Positions 47,701 to 58,450 of a DNA stretch of 64,000 nt are shown here, piece after piece (position 1 is the first letter of the stretch; every line of letters begins with the position of its first letter). The position numbers were made by a program, and so were the translations under genes. The stretch is from Schistocephalus solidus (taxonomy: Eukaryota; Platyhelminthes; Cestoda; Diphyllobothriidea; Diphyllobothriidae), in assembly GCA_017591395.1 (NCBI GenBank), contig WEDG01000715.1:62001-126000 (forward strand), written 5' to 3'. The notes under the pieces are model-generated. The model ran no database searches. It saw only the letters and a list, made by a program, of their open reading frames with translations, and had not been told where the DNA came from.

Positions 47701-48395
47701 TTCCGGCAATGCCCCGCCTTCGTCATTCAATGAAGGAACTACTCTAGCAAGATGTCAACTGGGTTTGGTCGTGGAATGTCAACAGACCTTTGAAAAAACG
47801 CAAACCAATTTGAGCTCTGATTTAATGCTCACGCAGAAGATTTTCATTGCAGCGGACGCCCCTAACTATGGAAATGGCGCCATTATTTAACATGTAATCC
47901 CGACAACCATGAAAAGGCTACTTGTCATGCAACAAAGTCAAGTATGACTGCGGAACGCAACTACGAACAGATTGAGAATGAGGTCATGGCCCTTATCTTT
48001 GCCATAACGAAGTTCAGCAAGATGTTTTATGATAACCATTTCACCCTTCTAACGAACTATAAGCCTCTTAACATTTTTAGCTCAAAAACAGGCATTCATG
48101 TGTACTCGAATAACCGTCTCCAGCGCTAGGTGACTATGCTGCTTGGCTACGAATTCGATAGCCGGTACAAGTCTACCATAAAAATTGGCCAGGCAGACGC
48201 ACTCTCGCGCTTAATCAAATCGCGGACTAACGATCTTGAGGACACAGTCGTCCTATCCGTTTCCATTGAGTCAGAGGTTCCCAGTATCTTTATGGATTCC
48301 ATTCGTGCGCTTCCTGTCACGTTTGAGGAAGTTCGAAACGCAACCCAACGGGATCAACTGTTGAGAAAAGTCATTAAGTATCATCGTATGTAGTG
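47700..48395 (+). pseudogene. Gypsy RNase H and connector remnant
   Basis: IFIAADAPNYGNGAII (about 47,845-47,890) holds the first RNase H Asp. Frame 47944-48129 gives MTAERNYEQIENEVMALIFA with the usual E, then FTLLTNYKPLNIFSS, where the family has TDHKPL (Asp to Asn, His to Tyr). TMLLGYEFDSRYKST and GQADALSRLIKS close the domain (48,130-48,393). Two stops separate the frames. Confidence 0.9.
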
Positions 48396-49390
48396 GCCCG
48401 CAAAATATTCGGGAGAACTGCAGCAGTTCTACCAATGACAACATTAGCTGTCCACCGTTAATGATCGTATCCTGTTCTATGAACGTATCGTTGTTACAAA
48501 GAAACTGTAACAAAGTGTCCTGGGGCCGTTTCACATTGGGTCTCTTAGCATTAGTCGCATGAAGGCTCTCACTCGAAGTAATGTGAACTGGCCTCTGATG
48601 GACCAACAATTGAAACAGCTGAACCGCTCATGCACCAAAAGCGCCTTCTCATCCAAGGTGCCAGCTAAGACCACACTCAATGAATGGCCTGACCCACAAG
48701 CCCCGTGGTCCAAAGTCCACATCAATTACCCTGAACCGATCAATGGCCAGAACGTCCTTATTGCCGTCGACGCATACAACAAATGGCTGACAGTCTTTTA
48801 CATTGAATGCATGACAACCAGAGGCACAGTCAACATCCTTCAGCGACTGCTTTGCAGATTTGGTTGTCCTGAAACGTTGGTGGGTGATAATGGAGGGCAG
48901 TTCACATCAACCACAGTCACCCGATTCTGCAAGCAGTCAGGGTGCGCCACAATATCACCCACAGTTCAACGTAAAGTTCAGAGATTCGTCGACACGTTAA
49001 ACAGGGCTCTCTGAGAGTCAAAAGGGGAGGGTAAAATTGAAGAGGTTCTTCAAATATTCTGCTGAACTATCGGGCAACCCCAATCCCGAACACTCCACAT
49101 GGTGTCTTTGACAGAAGCTTTGGTGATGAGAAAGCTTCGCACGCCATTCGACGTAATTCGTCCACTGTCACTCATAAGTTTTGGTGATGAAAATGTCCAG
49201 CCTACCCCGATGGAAAGGAAATGAAAACAATGCCATGGACGAACGAAAGGTTATTCCGTCTGGGTAAGACAGTACTGGCAAAGGATTAAAGGAAGAATCA
49301 GGAAAAAAAGGACGGTCGGACGTGTTCATCGAAAGTTCGGTGACAAGGTGTTAGAGTTTTTGGTCGGATCAGACATTTAAGTACCCCACG
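48396..49390 (+). pseudogene. Gypsy integrase remnant
   Basis: The zinc-binding start is decayed (MKALTRSNVNWPLMDQQLKQ, then SCTKSA with one Cys lost). The core in frame 48559-49014 shows HINYPEP where the first catalytic Asp is Asn, and GDNGGQFTS with the second Asp kept. The third position, at VQRFVDTLNRAL, has Gln in place of the catalytic Glu, and the usual HPQSNG segment is shortened. About 49,320-49,410 reads VHRKFGDKVLEFLVGSDI, stop, VPHENQLKH, the C-terminal chromatin/DNA-binding end of the family. Confidence 0.88.
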
Positions 49391-49604
49391 AGAACCAGCT
49401 GAAACACACTGAATGTACTGATGCGCCAAATCAAAACTCAAACCTATCGTAGAACACATTCCACCTGTCAAAATCAAGGTCAGAAACTACAGTTTTAGTC
49501 TTAGGCCTATGCCCCTAAATCACTTAGACGATCCCGTCGAAAAACGCAAGCGGTTCCGTTGCAGGTTGAACCTGCGGATCAAATAGTACGACTAAAAGGG
49601 GTAA

Positions 49605-49973
49605 GTCTTAGAAGGAGCCATCCTAAAATATTCGCTCACACACCGCCCTGACTACTCTTCCCCCCAGTGCATTACCAATTCACTCATAGGCCATGCGCAT
49701 TGTGATATCACACCAGTTGCCAACAGGGATTTGTGATCTACTACATAATTCGGATAATTCAGAACACCAGTCAAGATGCTAGCCCATCAAGGACACTATC
49801 GTCTAGGTCAAATCACAGCATAACCTTGTAAATACGCCTACATTCTTTTGGGCTTAAATACACCGCAATAAGATATAGATAATCTTTTACTCTTTCACCC
49901 TTTCTGTTGGGTTCTCCTTTGGGGATTCAATCGTGTTGTTGTGACCATCTAGGCTTAAGGCAAGATCATAACA
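49605..49973 (+). repeat. 3' LTR of the Gypsy element
   Basis: Aligns with the 5' LTR over its full length. The start has decayed (GTCTTAGAAGG for TGTTAAGAG), while the end ATAACA is intact. It is preceded by the purine-rich ACTAAAAGGGGTAAG, a plausible polypurine tract. Confidence 0.9.
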
Positions 49974-49978
49974 AGTTC
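49974..49978. repeat. Target-site duplication, right (AGTTC)
   Basis: Exact copy of 45,326-45,330, directly after the 3' LTR end ATAACA. Confidence 0.85.
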
Positions 49979-50199
49979 GTTAGCCCTAAATGAAGGAACA
50001 ATCTTTCCTGATGACATCCCTGTTAGTCTCATGGTTCCTACTTTTGTCAATTTCATTTTGTGCTTGTAAGAGAGGATGGTATGAAATGAGATTCACCAGG
50101 TGGGAATGCCAATCAAAGGCATACTAATATGGTTTAACAGATATGGAGAAGAGAATATATTTGCCCAGCAAATGCAGGCACATTGTCCTAACGTTCAGA

Positions 50200-50480
50200 T
50201 TTCACCTAGTGGCACATAAATAGGGGAGTAGAGCATGTCCTCATTATTGACAAAACCCGCTATACTCAGTACGCAGTTTGCAAGCAACCGCCGATTCATC
50301 TGCTAGAATTGTTGAACAGCTGTTGTTTTGCTCTAAACGAAGAGGTTGCTGAAAAATATATACCTGTTGATGTTTCAGTTCAATTTTCAGTGTTGAAGCT
50401 TATGCGCAGTAAGGCACTGGACATTTCTCTCTGAAAAACCATTGCCATTACGTTATACTTTAAAAAGTAATTTGTCCACA
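50200..50480 (+). repeat. TATA-headed repeat, copy 1
   Basis: Starts CACATAAATAGGGGAGTAGAG and runs through CTCATTATTGACAAAACCCG, AGTACGCAGTTTGCAAGC, AAACGAAGAGGTTGCTGAAA and ATGCGCAGTAAGG to TTTGTCCACATGAA. The same order of blocks is in copy 3 (51,825-52,095). Upstream sequences of the copies are unrelated, so the repeat begins at or just before the TATA-like sequence. Confidence 0.8.
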
Positions 50481-51089
50481 TGAATTTACTTTAAAATCAG
50501 TTTGTGAAGTGTATGGCCATGGCCGAAAAATGGCATCATTTTCCACTTAAAGAAACTGATTTAAAAATCATATACGCCACACATTTGGACAACACACGTC
50601 AACTCAACTCAATAATATATTCAAACTACGAAAAATATCTTTGATCTTTTACTCGACATGTAAGGGGAATAATTGACATGCTCAGTTAGTGCTCAGCGAA
50701 CGATTCCAAGAAAAATAATACCTTCAACCTTAATATGGACAAAAACACATTTCGCCTTTTGTGTGCTTTAAAAGGTGTGACACCCAAGCTTAACTGCTTG
50801 ACATTTGACAATATTAACATAGCGATACCACACGTTAGGTACACGTTTATCTTGTTTCGCACATAAAGGTGTTTAATTGGCTTTAATTTCCCTCAAATGC
50901 TGATGCTGCTGGCATAGTGAATGGATGAAGTAGGACGTGGTGGGAGTAAGAACGAATTTATGCTACTGACTGTAAATAAAATATTTCGTATTTGACTATT
51001 TTGGGACAAGCAGAAAGAAGACGCATTGGTATGACTACCAGATCTCGCGTTAGAAGGAATACCTCTCATCAGCACTGACCGGACTTAAT

Positions 51090-51290
51090 CCACCCAGTAG
51101 GCCATTGGCGGGAAACTTCCTGGTAACCTGCTAGAAATAGTAGACCAGCTGTTTTTGCGCGGATTGAAGAAGTTTCCGAAGTGAATTTACCTGCTCGTTT
51201 TGTAATGGAATATTTAGTTTTGCAGATTATGTGCAGTAAGCGATTAGAACTGCTCCTCTTAAAAAGCATTGAAAAACGTTAACCTGACTA
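51090..51290 (+). repeat. TATA-headed repeat, diverged partial copy 2
   Basis: Keeps the back half of the unit: GACCAGCTGTTTTTGCGCGG, GTTTTGTAATGGAATATTTAG, ATTATGTGCAGTAAGCGATTAG. The TATA-like head is absent. Similarity to copies 1 and 3 is lower than between them. Confidence 0.45.
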
Positions 51291-51704
51291 AAGAATTTTT
51301 TGGTCATTTAACGATGATTTTTTGGTATGGGGAAATATTTTAAATTATAAAGAAGTAAATGATCTATGTTCCTCTTTGTTAAACCGTTAACACTAAGTCT
51401 TTTCAAAACGCATCTCAGATTTACCTATAATAGGGCCCCTCACATTTTGTGAATGCTCAATTTATATTAAACGTTCTGCGAAAATTCAAAAGTTACGCGT
51501 AAAAGTTCAAGTGGGAGTCATAGGTTTTCTGTAATTCATCACGAAGCTACTTCGCTTACATGAAAAATGAACTGTTGAGCTATGGACGGGGTTTACATGT
51601 GTCTTTTGTGTATGGGTCTAGTCACACTGGGGGAGCTCAAGGTTAGGGCACGCCACCTGCACGAAGGAGTCAGCGGCGATGTCTGCATACCATGTCTCGC
51701 CTAT

Positions 51705-52095
51705 CAGTATATAAATAGGGGAGAAGAGCTGTCCTCATTATTGACAAAACCCGCTATACGCAGTACGCAGTTGGCGTCGACGTCGACGTCGTACTTTGTA
51801 TCGATTTTCTTACGTTTTAAATATGCCTATCAATAGGGGAGAAGAGCTGTCCTCATTATTGACAAAACCCGCTGTACGCAGTACGCAGTTAGCAAGCTAC
51901 CGCCAATTTGTCTGCAGGAATTTGGTGAACAGTTGGGTTTTTGCGCTAAACGAAGAGGTTGCAAAAAAATATTAACCGGCTGGTTTTCCAGTTAAATTTG
52001 CAGTATTACAGCTTATGCGCAGTAAAGAACTAGATATTTCCCTCCAAAAAACCGTTGGCATGACGTTATACTTTGAAAAGTAAATTTTCCACATG
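51705..52095 (+). repeat. TATA-headed repeat, copy 3 with duplicated head
   Basis: The head (TATAAATAGGGGAGAAGAGC, CTCATTATTGACAAAACCCG, ACGCAGTACGCAGTTGG) occurs at 51,709-51,772. It is followed by GTCGACGTCGTACTTTG (51,780-51,796). The head then recurs at 51,828 (CAATAGGGGAGAAGAGC), this time with the full unit behind it to 52,095. An 84-codon frame (51582-51836) spanning the first head has no recognisable domain. Confidence 0.75.
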
Positions 52096-52104
52096 AAGAA
52101 GATT

Positions 52105-52300
52105 GGGCCATTTGTATGCCAACCACGCGGAGTGCATGTGTGTTACCAAGGGGTCGAGCGCGAGAACTACCTTGGTACAGCCAGTGAGGACTGGCTGAGT
52201 CATCAACGTTTGCCGAAATGGGAGCAGTGAATTCGTTAACCACGTGGCCATTGCCTTGGCTATTGCTAGCACCCATCTGCATAGGCCATACGAATAGTGG
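52105..52300. other. GC-richer block with a strong hairpin
   Basis: Composition differs from both flanks. It contains the inverted repeat CAGCCAGT-GAGG-ACTGGCTG (8-bp perfect stem, 4-nt loop) at about 52,178-52,197. Overlapping minus-strand frames (52314-52066, 52282-52013) show nothing recognisable. Possibly a separate small inserted element. Confidence 0.4.
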
Positions 52301-52334
52301 AAATGCAAGTACATGATGTGAGATTCTCCTGCTG

Positions 52335-52490
52335 CGTCGACGTCGTACTTTGCATCGATTAGCTGTGCTAGAATTTAACTTTAAATCGGTTAAATTTTAC
52401 GATTACCCTCTTTTCCTTTTACTCACTCAAACATTTACATTAGATGAACACCGATGCGGTTTGGCCTTCATTTCTTACGTTTTAGATATG
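52335..52490. repeat. Second copy of the GTCGACGTCGTACTTTG sequence
   Basis: CGTCGACGTCGTACTTTGCATCGATT at 52,336 onward, with TTTCTTACGTTTTAGATATG at 52,473, corresponds to 51,780-51,822. There the two parts are adjacent, so about 100 bp is missing in the earlier copy or inserted in this one. Confidence 0.65.
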
Positions 52491-55155
52491 TCTTCTGTCA
52501 AATTAATTAACTTTTTATTTTGAACATGTATTAAAACATTTGGAGCGGTTAAAGCCGCTGTGTAAAATATAGGAAGGATTCGCTCCTTGTAATGAATATT
52601 TGGGGAATGATATTTGCTTGCTTGATACCCAGGTCGTAACGGAACAAACTCGCACTAACACCCAAATTACGAAGTTGCTTGTAGGATAATATTGCTGAAA
52701 TTGAAAGAAAAATATTGATTTGCATACATTGAACGTTTTCGTTGTAGTCTCCGAATAATCGGAGGATGAATGCCAGTGACGACATGAAACAATGGAAGAA
52801 ATAGAGAACTAAGATAAGGAAGATTTCTGTCAATAGGTAGGCTATGAGAGATACAAATTGGGATTTTTTCGGCCAATTTGGACGATGTACACGAAGGATT
52901 GACTACGTTTCCATGATATACCATCTTTAGTTATGATTAGCTAATTGTGCAATTCTCCGTATCATGCAGTAAATTTTTAAATATATTTCATGCGCACTGA
53001 ACGAAAAGTGTGGGAACGTTTTGTTGGTATTTAATTACTTTACATTTTCAGTCACATTCAGTCAAAGAAACTGAACAGACATTTCATATTAACACTCGAC
53101 GACTGCGTAAAGATTCTCAAGAAAGTGTATTTTTTTGGGCAGCTAACAGCCATCTGTTTTTAAATTGAAGGTGAACGGGAAAAAATGAAAATTCGATTTA
53201 TTAACGCCGCATTTTCCATGCATAATGAGATTCCTACCTTTATAAAATAAGCGAGCATTCGCGAAAGCCCATCTTAATCCAATCTGCAAAAACCATTAAT
53301 TTAAAAAGGCGGAAATGGTCCAATCGCGAATATTTCTCGCAGACCAGTCAACATTATTTCACCAAAAAACATAAGTTATAGCTTAGGTTTTGGACTTAGT
53401 TTTTGATCAAAAACGTTGCTGAGATTCGGAAGTTGCAGGCGTAGGTTTTCTTCTTAAGCTGATGTTTATTGGAAGAAATCCTCAGGGTTCTCCACTAGGT
53501 TACAGCTCTCATAGCGATGTTGGTAAAATGTGCTGTCCAGATGGGAATAACATGCGCCACACTGACGACATCGCGATGACGGTGATTTCACCCTAGGTGC
53601 TTGCATGGGCCAAACAACATGGTATGACCTGATTGTTACGACCGTATGGGGTGAACCGAATATGGAGGTAATTCAGACCATATCAGAATCCTTCCTGACA
53701 GTGATCTGTGTTTGCCACACCACAGCCAGCTTTGGAATTGTAATTAAACTGTTCTGTAGCAATTAAGGTAGGATGAACATTCTTCGAAAACGGGAAGCCG
53801 CAGACAAATCTGACGCAGCTGAGCTGTCTTTCAGCTGAAAATGATAAAAAATGCCCAAACACGTTTTGAAAGGGTCACATTTTCGTTTGTAAAGTTAGGG
53901 GCACCAGCATCGAGTGATGAGCAGGGACAGTTGTCCACAGAAAATGGCGACAGCATCTTCAGTGTGCCCGTGAATGCAAATGTTCATAGGTTGACATGGT
54001 TCTGAATTTGCAAAATAGTCTTGGCATTTTCCAGAGATCGTTCTGAGAAGTCAGATATGCAAAGCACAGGGCCTTGGCCGAAGTTGGCCTGGTAGTTGGA
54101 TGCTTGTTCATAAGCTGTGCATTCCATTCACCTTACTAGGATTCCTAAGCTGCAGGTAATTTGCACTTGTGATATTGTATTTCTTCTGTTTAGTACGTAC
54201 TTTTTGAAATTCGAAATTCTGTCGTGAACATGAGTTAAGAGTTTGGAGGAGATTCATAGTAAGCACCACATTAAGTGAGGATGGACCATAGCATTCTAAG
54301 GTAATGATTATTCGATATGGTGCATGCTTTCCCCATTTATGACCACGTTATTTGTTTAAATTTCAGGACCGAGGAATTAGCGCAGTCGTCCGATACGAAG
54401 GCAAAAAAAACAAATAAAGTTCACTTTGGCGGAATACCTCGATTCACGGCAGGCTGAAGCCATTCCCATCGATTGGATGTCCGATGTAAAATTCTATTAC
54501 AAAAAACCTTAATACAGTCTAAGCTAAATAATTTCCAGTTTTAACTGGCGTGCGGGTTGTTTTCATAATGTATGTAATAGTTAACATAGACATTCATTTT
54601 ATGTTGCATGTTTTGTTATAAGTAAATGTAAATGTCTTTGGTGAAAGCCACGTTCTAAGACATGAGCAAACTTTTAACATACAAATATCGTGAGCTAGGT
54701 TACCTAGCATAAAGCTTTAAGCCTTAAACTGCATTTCTTTGCAAAGTATGAAGTTTCCTTTTCGAAAAATAGTTGGTTTTGGACGGGTAAACGTTCGTGT
54801 ACTACGTCTTATGGCATTCTTTTCGAAATGTACTGATATAAAAATTGTGTTGTATATCTTAAGAACCTTAAAGTGTTCCAGTCCCATTTCTTCAACAAAA
54901 AAGACGTCATCAAGAGTTTATTCGTTTTAACGTAGCAACTTGGCAAATAGAAACCAAAACTGCATTAAGCCATGTATTTCCTTAGTTTCCATAATCGCTT
55001 GACTGCCCCTAGTCCGTCGGAAACCTCATCATTAACAAATAAACACGAGCGAAAATGTAGCGCAATTCAATTTTCAATTCACGCACCTAACCTTATTAAT
55101 TTGGGATTTAGATTGTTGCCCTATCTGGCATACGTCAAAAACAGTTTTGCGTGCT
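52491..55155. other. No recognisable gene or repeat
   Basis: Mixed composition. Overlapping frames of 94 and 85 codons on the minus strand (52833-52549, 52924-52667) have no recognisable domain. No tRNA-like or LTR sequence. Confidence 0.5.
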
Positions 55156-55159
55156 AAAA

Positions 55160-56570
55160 TCAAACTATGATGAGCGACTTTTCCATGTTCATAATTTTCT
55201 CGATGACGTCTCCATTATGATGAAATCAAAACTGTGCTTGCAAAAATAATTATTCCTATGCCTTTAATTAACCATACTTCTTCCACTTTTATAACTAAAA
55301 TTTTGCTAATAATTAAGCATTGCGTAATTGGCGTCTTCTAACAGTTTTCAAATAAATAAAAATGCAGAAAAAATTGCCAGTTATTTAATCCTTATCCTTC
55401 AATACACAAATTTAGCCAATTTGTTGTCTGTTAACACGTATTTGATGGACTTTTAAGGTTTGTGCGTATACCTATTGCTGTATTAGGACTTTATTAGAAA
55501 AAAAATAAAAAGTTAAATAAACTCAAATTCAGGATCAATTATCATTGGAAAATTAAAGGTAAGCATTGACCACTAAATGAAAGACAATTAAAATGTTGGC
55601 AAAACTAATCATAATATACTGAAAAAACTTTCGTTCATCACGAAGAAAATATAACGTCAGCGTTTTCGAAAACGGTTGATAAATACGCATCGTTAATATT
55701 ATCAACAGAGTGGTAGTCATGGTGCTAGTTAAAAGCTGGCATGAATAGCCTCTTTGAACATTTTTAAATGCGTTGTTGATGAAGCTGAACGCTGTACATA
55801 GTAATCACCGCCATCAGTAATCACGAAGGCAACAACAATACTATAGAAGCATCAATTTTGGGATGAAGATAAACGAGGAAGCATAAGAATTCAAGTTGTC
55901 AGCTCAATATCTTTCTTGCATGAAGCTACCAATTCCACCGTAATCACGCATGCAGCAGTAAGCGAACACTGCTCCGAGAAACAAAGCTCACAATGCTTCA
56001 GTTATAGGATCGAATTGCGCTGAAGATATCGAAGTCTTTCCAGAGAATACCGCAGTGCTTGTAGTCACCAAGCAACTTCGGATGATGATACGTCCTCCTT
56101 CTAACGAATTCCTTTCCACAGCAACATTTAAATATCGATCTAGTGAGGATGCGTAGCGTAGACTTCGATACTTGGCTAATTAGTGTCATGACCACACAGC
56201 TGGATACTAGAACGGATCGGCAGAATCCTGTCCGATAACTTATTTGCGGCCTCCATTTATGAGACCGATTGATCCGTGGACAATGTGTCATGCTGTCTCA
56301 AACTGAACCCAGATTTAGTCGGTTGCGTTGCGTTTACCGATCGGGATGTGAAGCTCACTCAACCCTTTTTCTCCTGAGGCACACTCTCAATCTCCGGCAC
56401 CAGCTGCATAGTGGCGGATAGAAGAAGAAGAGACAAATTTATATTTCCGGTAATGACAAAAAAGACTGGGATGGAAAGTTCAGGCTTATTAGTTGTCATC
56501 GGCCAGTTATACCTAATACCAACCGTGGATGGTAGAGCACCCAGTTTAAGTGCATGATCAGCGACCTTTC
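55160..56570. repeat. 1.3-1.4 kb tandem unit, copy 1
   Basis: Runs from GATGAGCGACTTTTCCATG through CGTATACCTATTG (55,465) and AATCCTGTCCGATAACTT to GGGATGTGAAGC (about 56,340). The same landmarks recur in the same order about 1.3-1.4 kb downstream. The copies are well diverged. A 97-codon minus-strand frame (56291-55998) is not conserved as an open frame in copy 2. Confidence 0.75.
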
Positions 56571-57790
56571 ATTTTTCGTCATTTTCACCTTGAGGTCTCG
56601 ATTAAGGTCAACATATAACTGCTCTTGCATAATGTTTATTTACATACCTTTCAACTGCCTTATATTTTCCAAATAAATTAGAAGCCTTTTGAAAAGCTTT
56701 GAGTGCTGCCTAATTGGCATTTTCTTACAATTTTCATTGGGAGAGTAAATCCGCAGAGAGGACCAATGATAATTACTTTATTGATTTTTCTGGAACAGGT
56801 AAGGTTAGCCAAATGCATTTTCTGTAAACACTCTGCTTTGTTAGCTTTCCTACGAGTTTGCACGTATACCTATTGATGCTTAAATACTGCCTTTGAAGAA
56901 AAAAAATGAATTAGTTAATACATTCAACTTTAGCATTGATTATCGTTGAAAGGTGTATTTAGCCCTCATTCGCTTACTTCCCAAATGAGATGTAAAATCT
57001 ACCCACTCTACTCTGACCACAACCGCAGCAGTTAGCGAACACAGCGTGGAAGATCCCAGCAAATACTGCTTAAACTATAAGATCATTTCGAGCTGTAGAA
57101 ATCGCAGCCTGTCCACAAATGATTGCAGCGCATCGAGTCACCAAAGTTTCCCGGTATTATGACTTCCCTGGGAGACACAGGCATGAAGGTTGGACATCGT
57201 AGCTGCACCAACCAAACGCATATCATGTTTCAGACATAAAAATGTTTGTTTTGCTGTTGATCGTAACTCAAAAGTGGATCTATCTCATTATATCAACGCG
57301 ATAAACCCACTGCTTAACAACGGATACTTTGTGAAACCGGGTTTTTGTCCCATCCTTTTGTTTGCCAATTCCGTTACACAGCAACATAACAATAACAATA
57401 TAATGATAATTTGAATTTTATACTTCGACATGTTACTAATCAGCGTCATCTTCAAACATTTGGATACCCGAAAATATGTGAAGAATCCTGTCCAATACTT
57501 CGTGTCTGGCCTTTAGCCATGAGGACAACCTATCCCTCAACAACCTGATATACTGTTTTTTAAACTGAACACATAGTTGTTTGTTCGGATTGCGTTATCT
57601 GATCAGTATACGGAATATTCCTGTCTCGTCGTGGCTTTGAGGCTCAATCTAGCAATAGGTCAAAAGCCGTCCCGTAGCCACAATCATTGTGTAATGAACG
57701 GAGGAGTTACAAAGAAAAGGGAGATTTGAAAGGCATTTCGGGCTTATAAATTCCACGTTCCTGATGTCTGGATTCTTAACCGGGATATTT
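56571..57790. repeat. 1.3-1.4 kb tandem unit, copy 2
   Basis: ATCAGCGACCTTTCATTTTT at the start, CGTATACCTATTG at 56,863 (1398 bp after copy 1), GAATCCTGTCCAATACTTCG and CGGATTGCGTTATCTGATC towards the end. After 57,650 the sequence follows the beginning of copy 2's own upstream region (TTCGGGCTTATAAATTCC against TTCAGGCTTATTAGTTGTC), so the start of a third, truncated copy reaches to about 57,850. Confidence 0.75.
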
Positions 57791-58227
57791 TCGTCATTAA
57801 AGTAGACTGCTCTTACTTTGAATATTATGCACGTCACCAGCTGATCTTTAAGGACGTTTATATGATGTAAACCTTCTGGACGAATGCGTTTATAGAGAGA
57901 GACGAAAAATGACCTCAGTCTGATTCTGCGGCTTCTGAAACGATGCACTATGAAGATGTCAAACGCTGTTGCCCTGAAAGGGCAAGGTGCTACGGCAGGT
58001 GATACGGCATGACATCTCGTTCATCTCTGCTGGAGGTTGGCATAAAAATCGGTCGTCCATCTAACTCACCGGCACGAGAGTTTAACAATGCGTTTTCCGA
58101 TAAGCACTTTGTCCCCTTTTAAGAGGTCTATGCTAGGAGATTTTGGCGGAAAAAAGTCCCACTCCACTCTTCTGACTTATACTTTTGACTTTACATAAAG
58201 ACTCTGCCTTTTACTTAAAATGCATCA

Positions 58228-58450
58228 TCTTTCTACAAATTCCTGCAAAAAGACGGACTGTTAGTACGTTCCAGGAACTGCTTGAGAATCACAGACAAAC
58301 AGGGACGAGTAAAAATGACCAGACGGACACCAGATACAAGTTATCAGCTTGACAAGCACATTGGGGGATCTGGTCACAGTTTTGATCATCTAGAAGCAAC
58401 CAATTAATGCCAGGTGCTAGAGTAAGACGCCAAATTTGAACTCAAGAGTT
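58228..58450 (+). pseudogene. GIY-YIG-like retroelement remnant
   Basis: Translated from mixed plus-strand frames: STNSCKKTDC, stop, YVP-GT, the Cys-Cys and YxG part. Then LLENHRQTGTSKNDQTDTRY, and in another frame QLDKHIGGSGHSFDHLEATN. The order Cys pair, YVG-like, R/EH-R, SxxxxHxxxxGHSFDFxxA is that of GIY-YIG nucleases in Penelope-like elements. No RT was found upstream, and the two frames differ by an indel near 58,345. A different lineage from the 4.7 kb copy by sequence. Moderately sure of the domain, unsure of the element. Confidence 0.4.

Larger units (their letters stand above)
45331..49973 (+). mobile_element. Complete but dead Ty3/Gypsy LTR retrotransposon
   Basis: 4643 bp, flanked by AGTTC on both sides. 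Order: 5' LTR, gag remnant with degenerate zinc knuckles, protease, reverse transcriptase, RNase H, integrase, polypurine tract (AAAAGGGG near 49,595), 3' LTR. The pol order PR-RT-RH-IN identifies Ty3/Gypsy. I see no envelope-like frame. Every domain has stops or frame changes, and the protease and integrase have lost catalytic residues. The primer-binding site after the 5' LTR (from 45,699) does not show a clear TGG start, so the tRNA primer is not assigned. A second fragment of the same family is at 40.3-40.77 kb. Confidence 0.93.

Noticed and set aside
54070..54140. Similarity to 35,360-35,405 (TTGGCCTGGTAGTTGGATGC against TTGGTCTGATAGTTAGTAGC)
   Set aside because: Only about 45 bases, with many differences and no extension on either side. 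Too weak to call a repeat.
56030..56291. Minus-strand frame with a CCC motif (97 codons)
   Set aside because: It lies in the tandem unit, and the equivalent position of copy 2 is not open in that frame.
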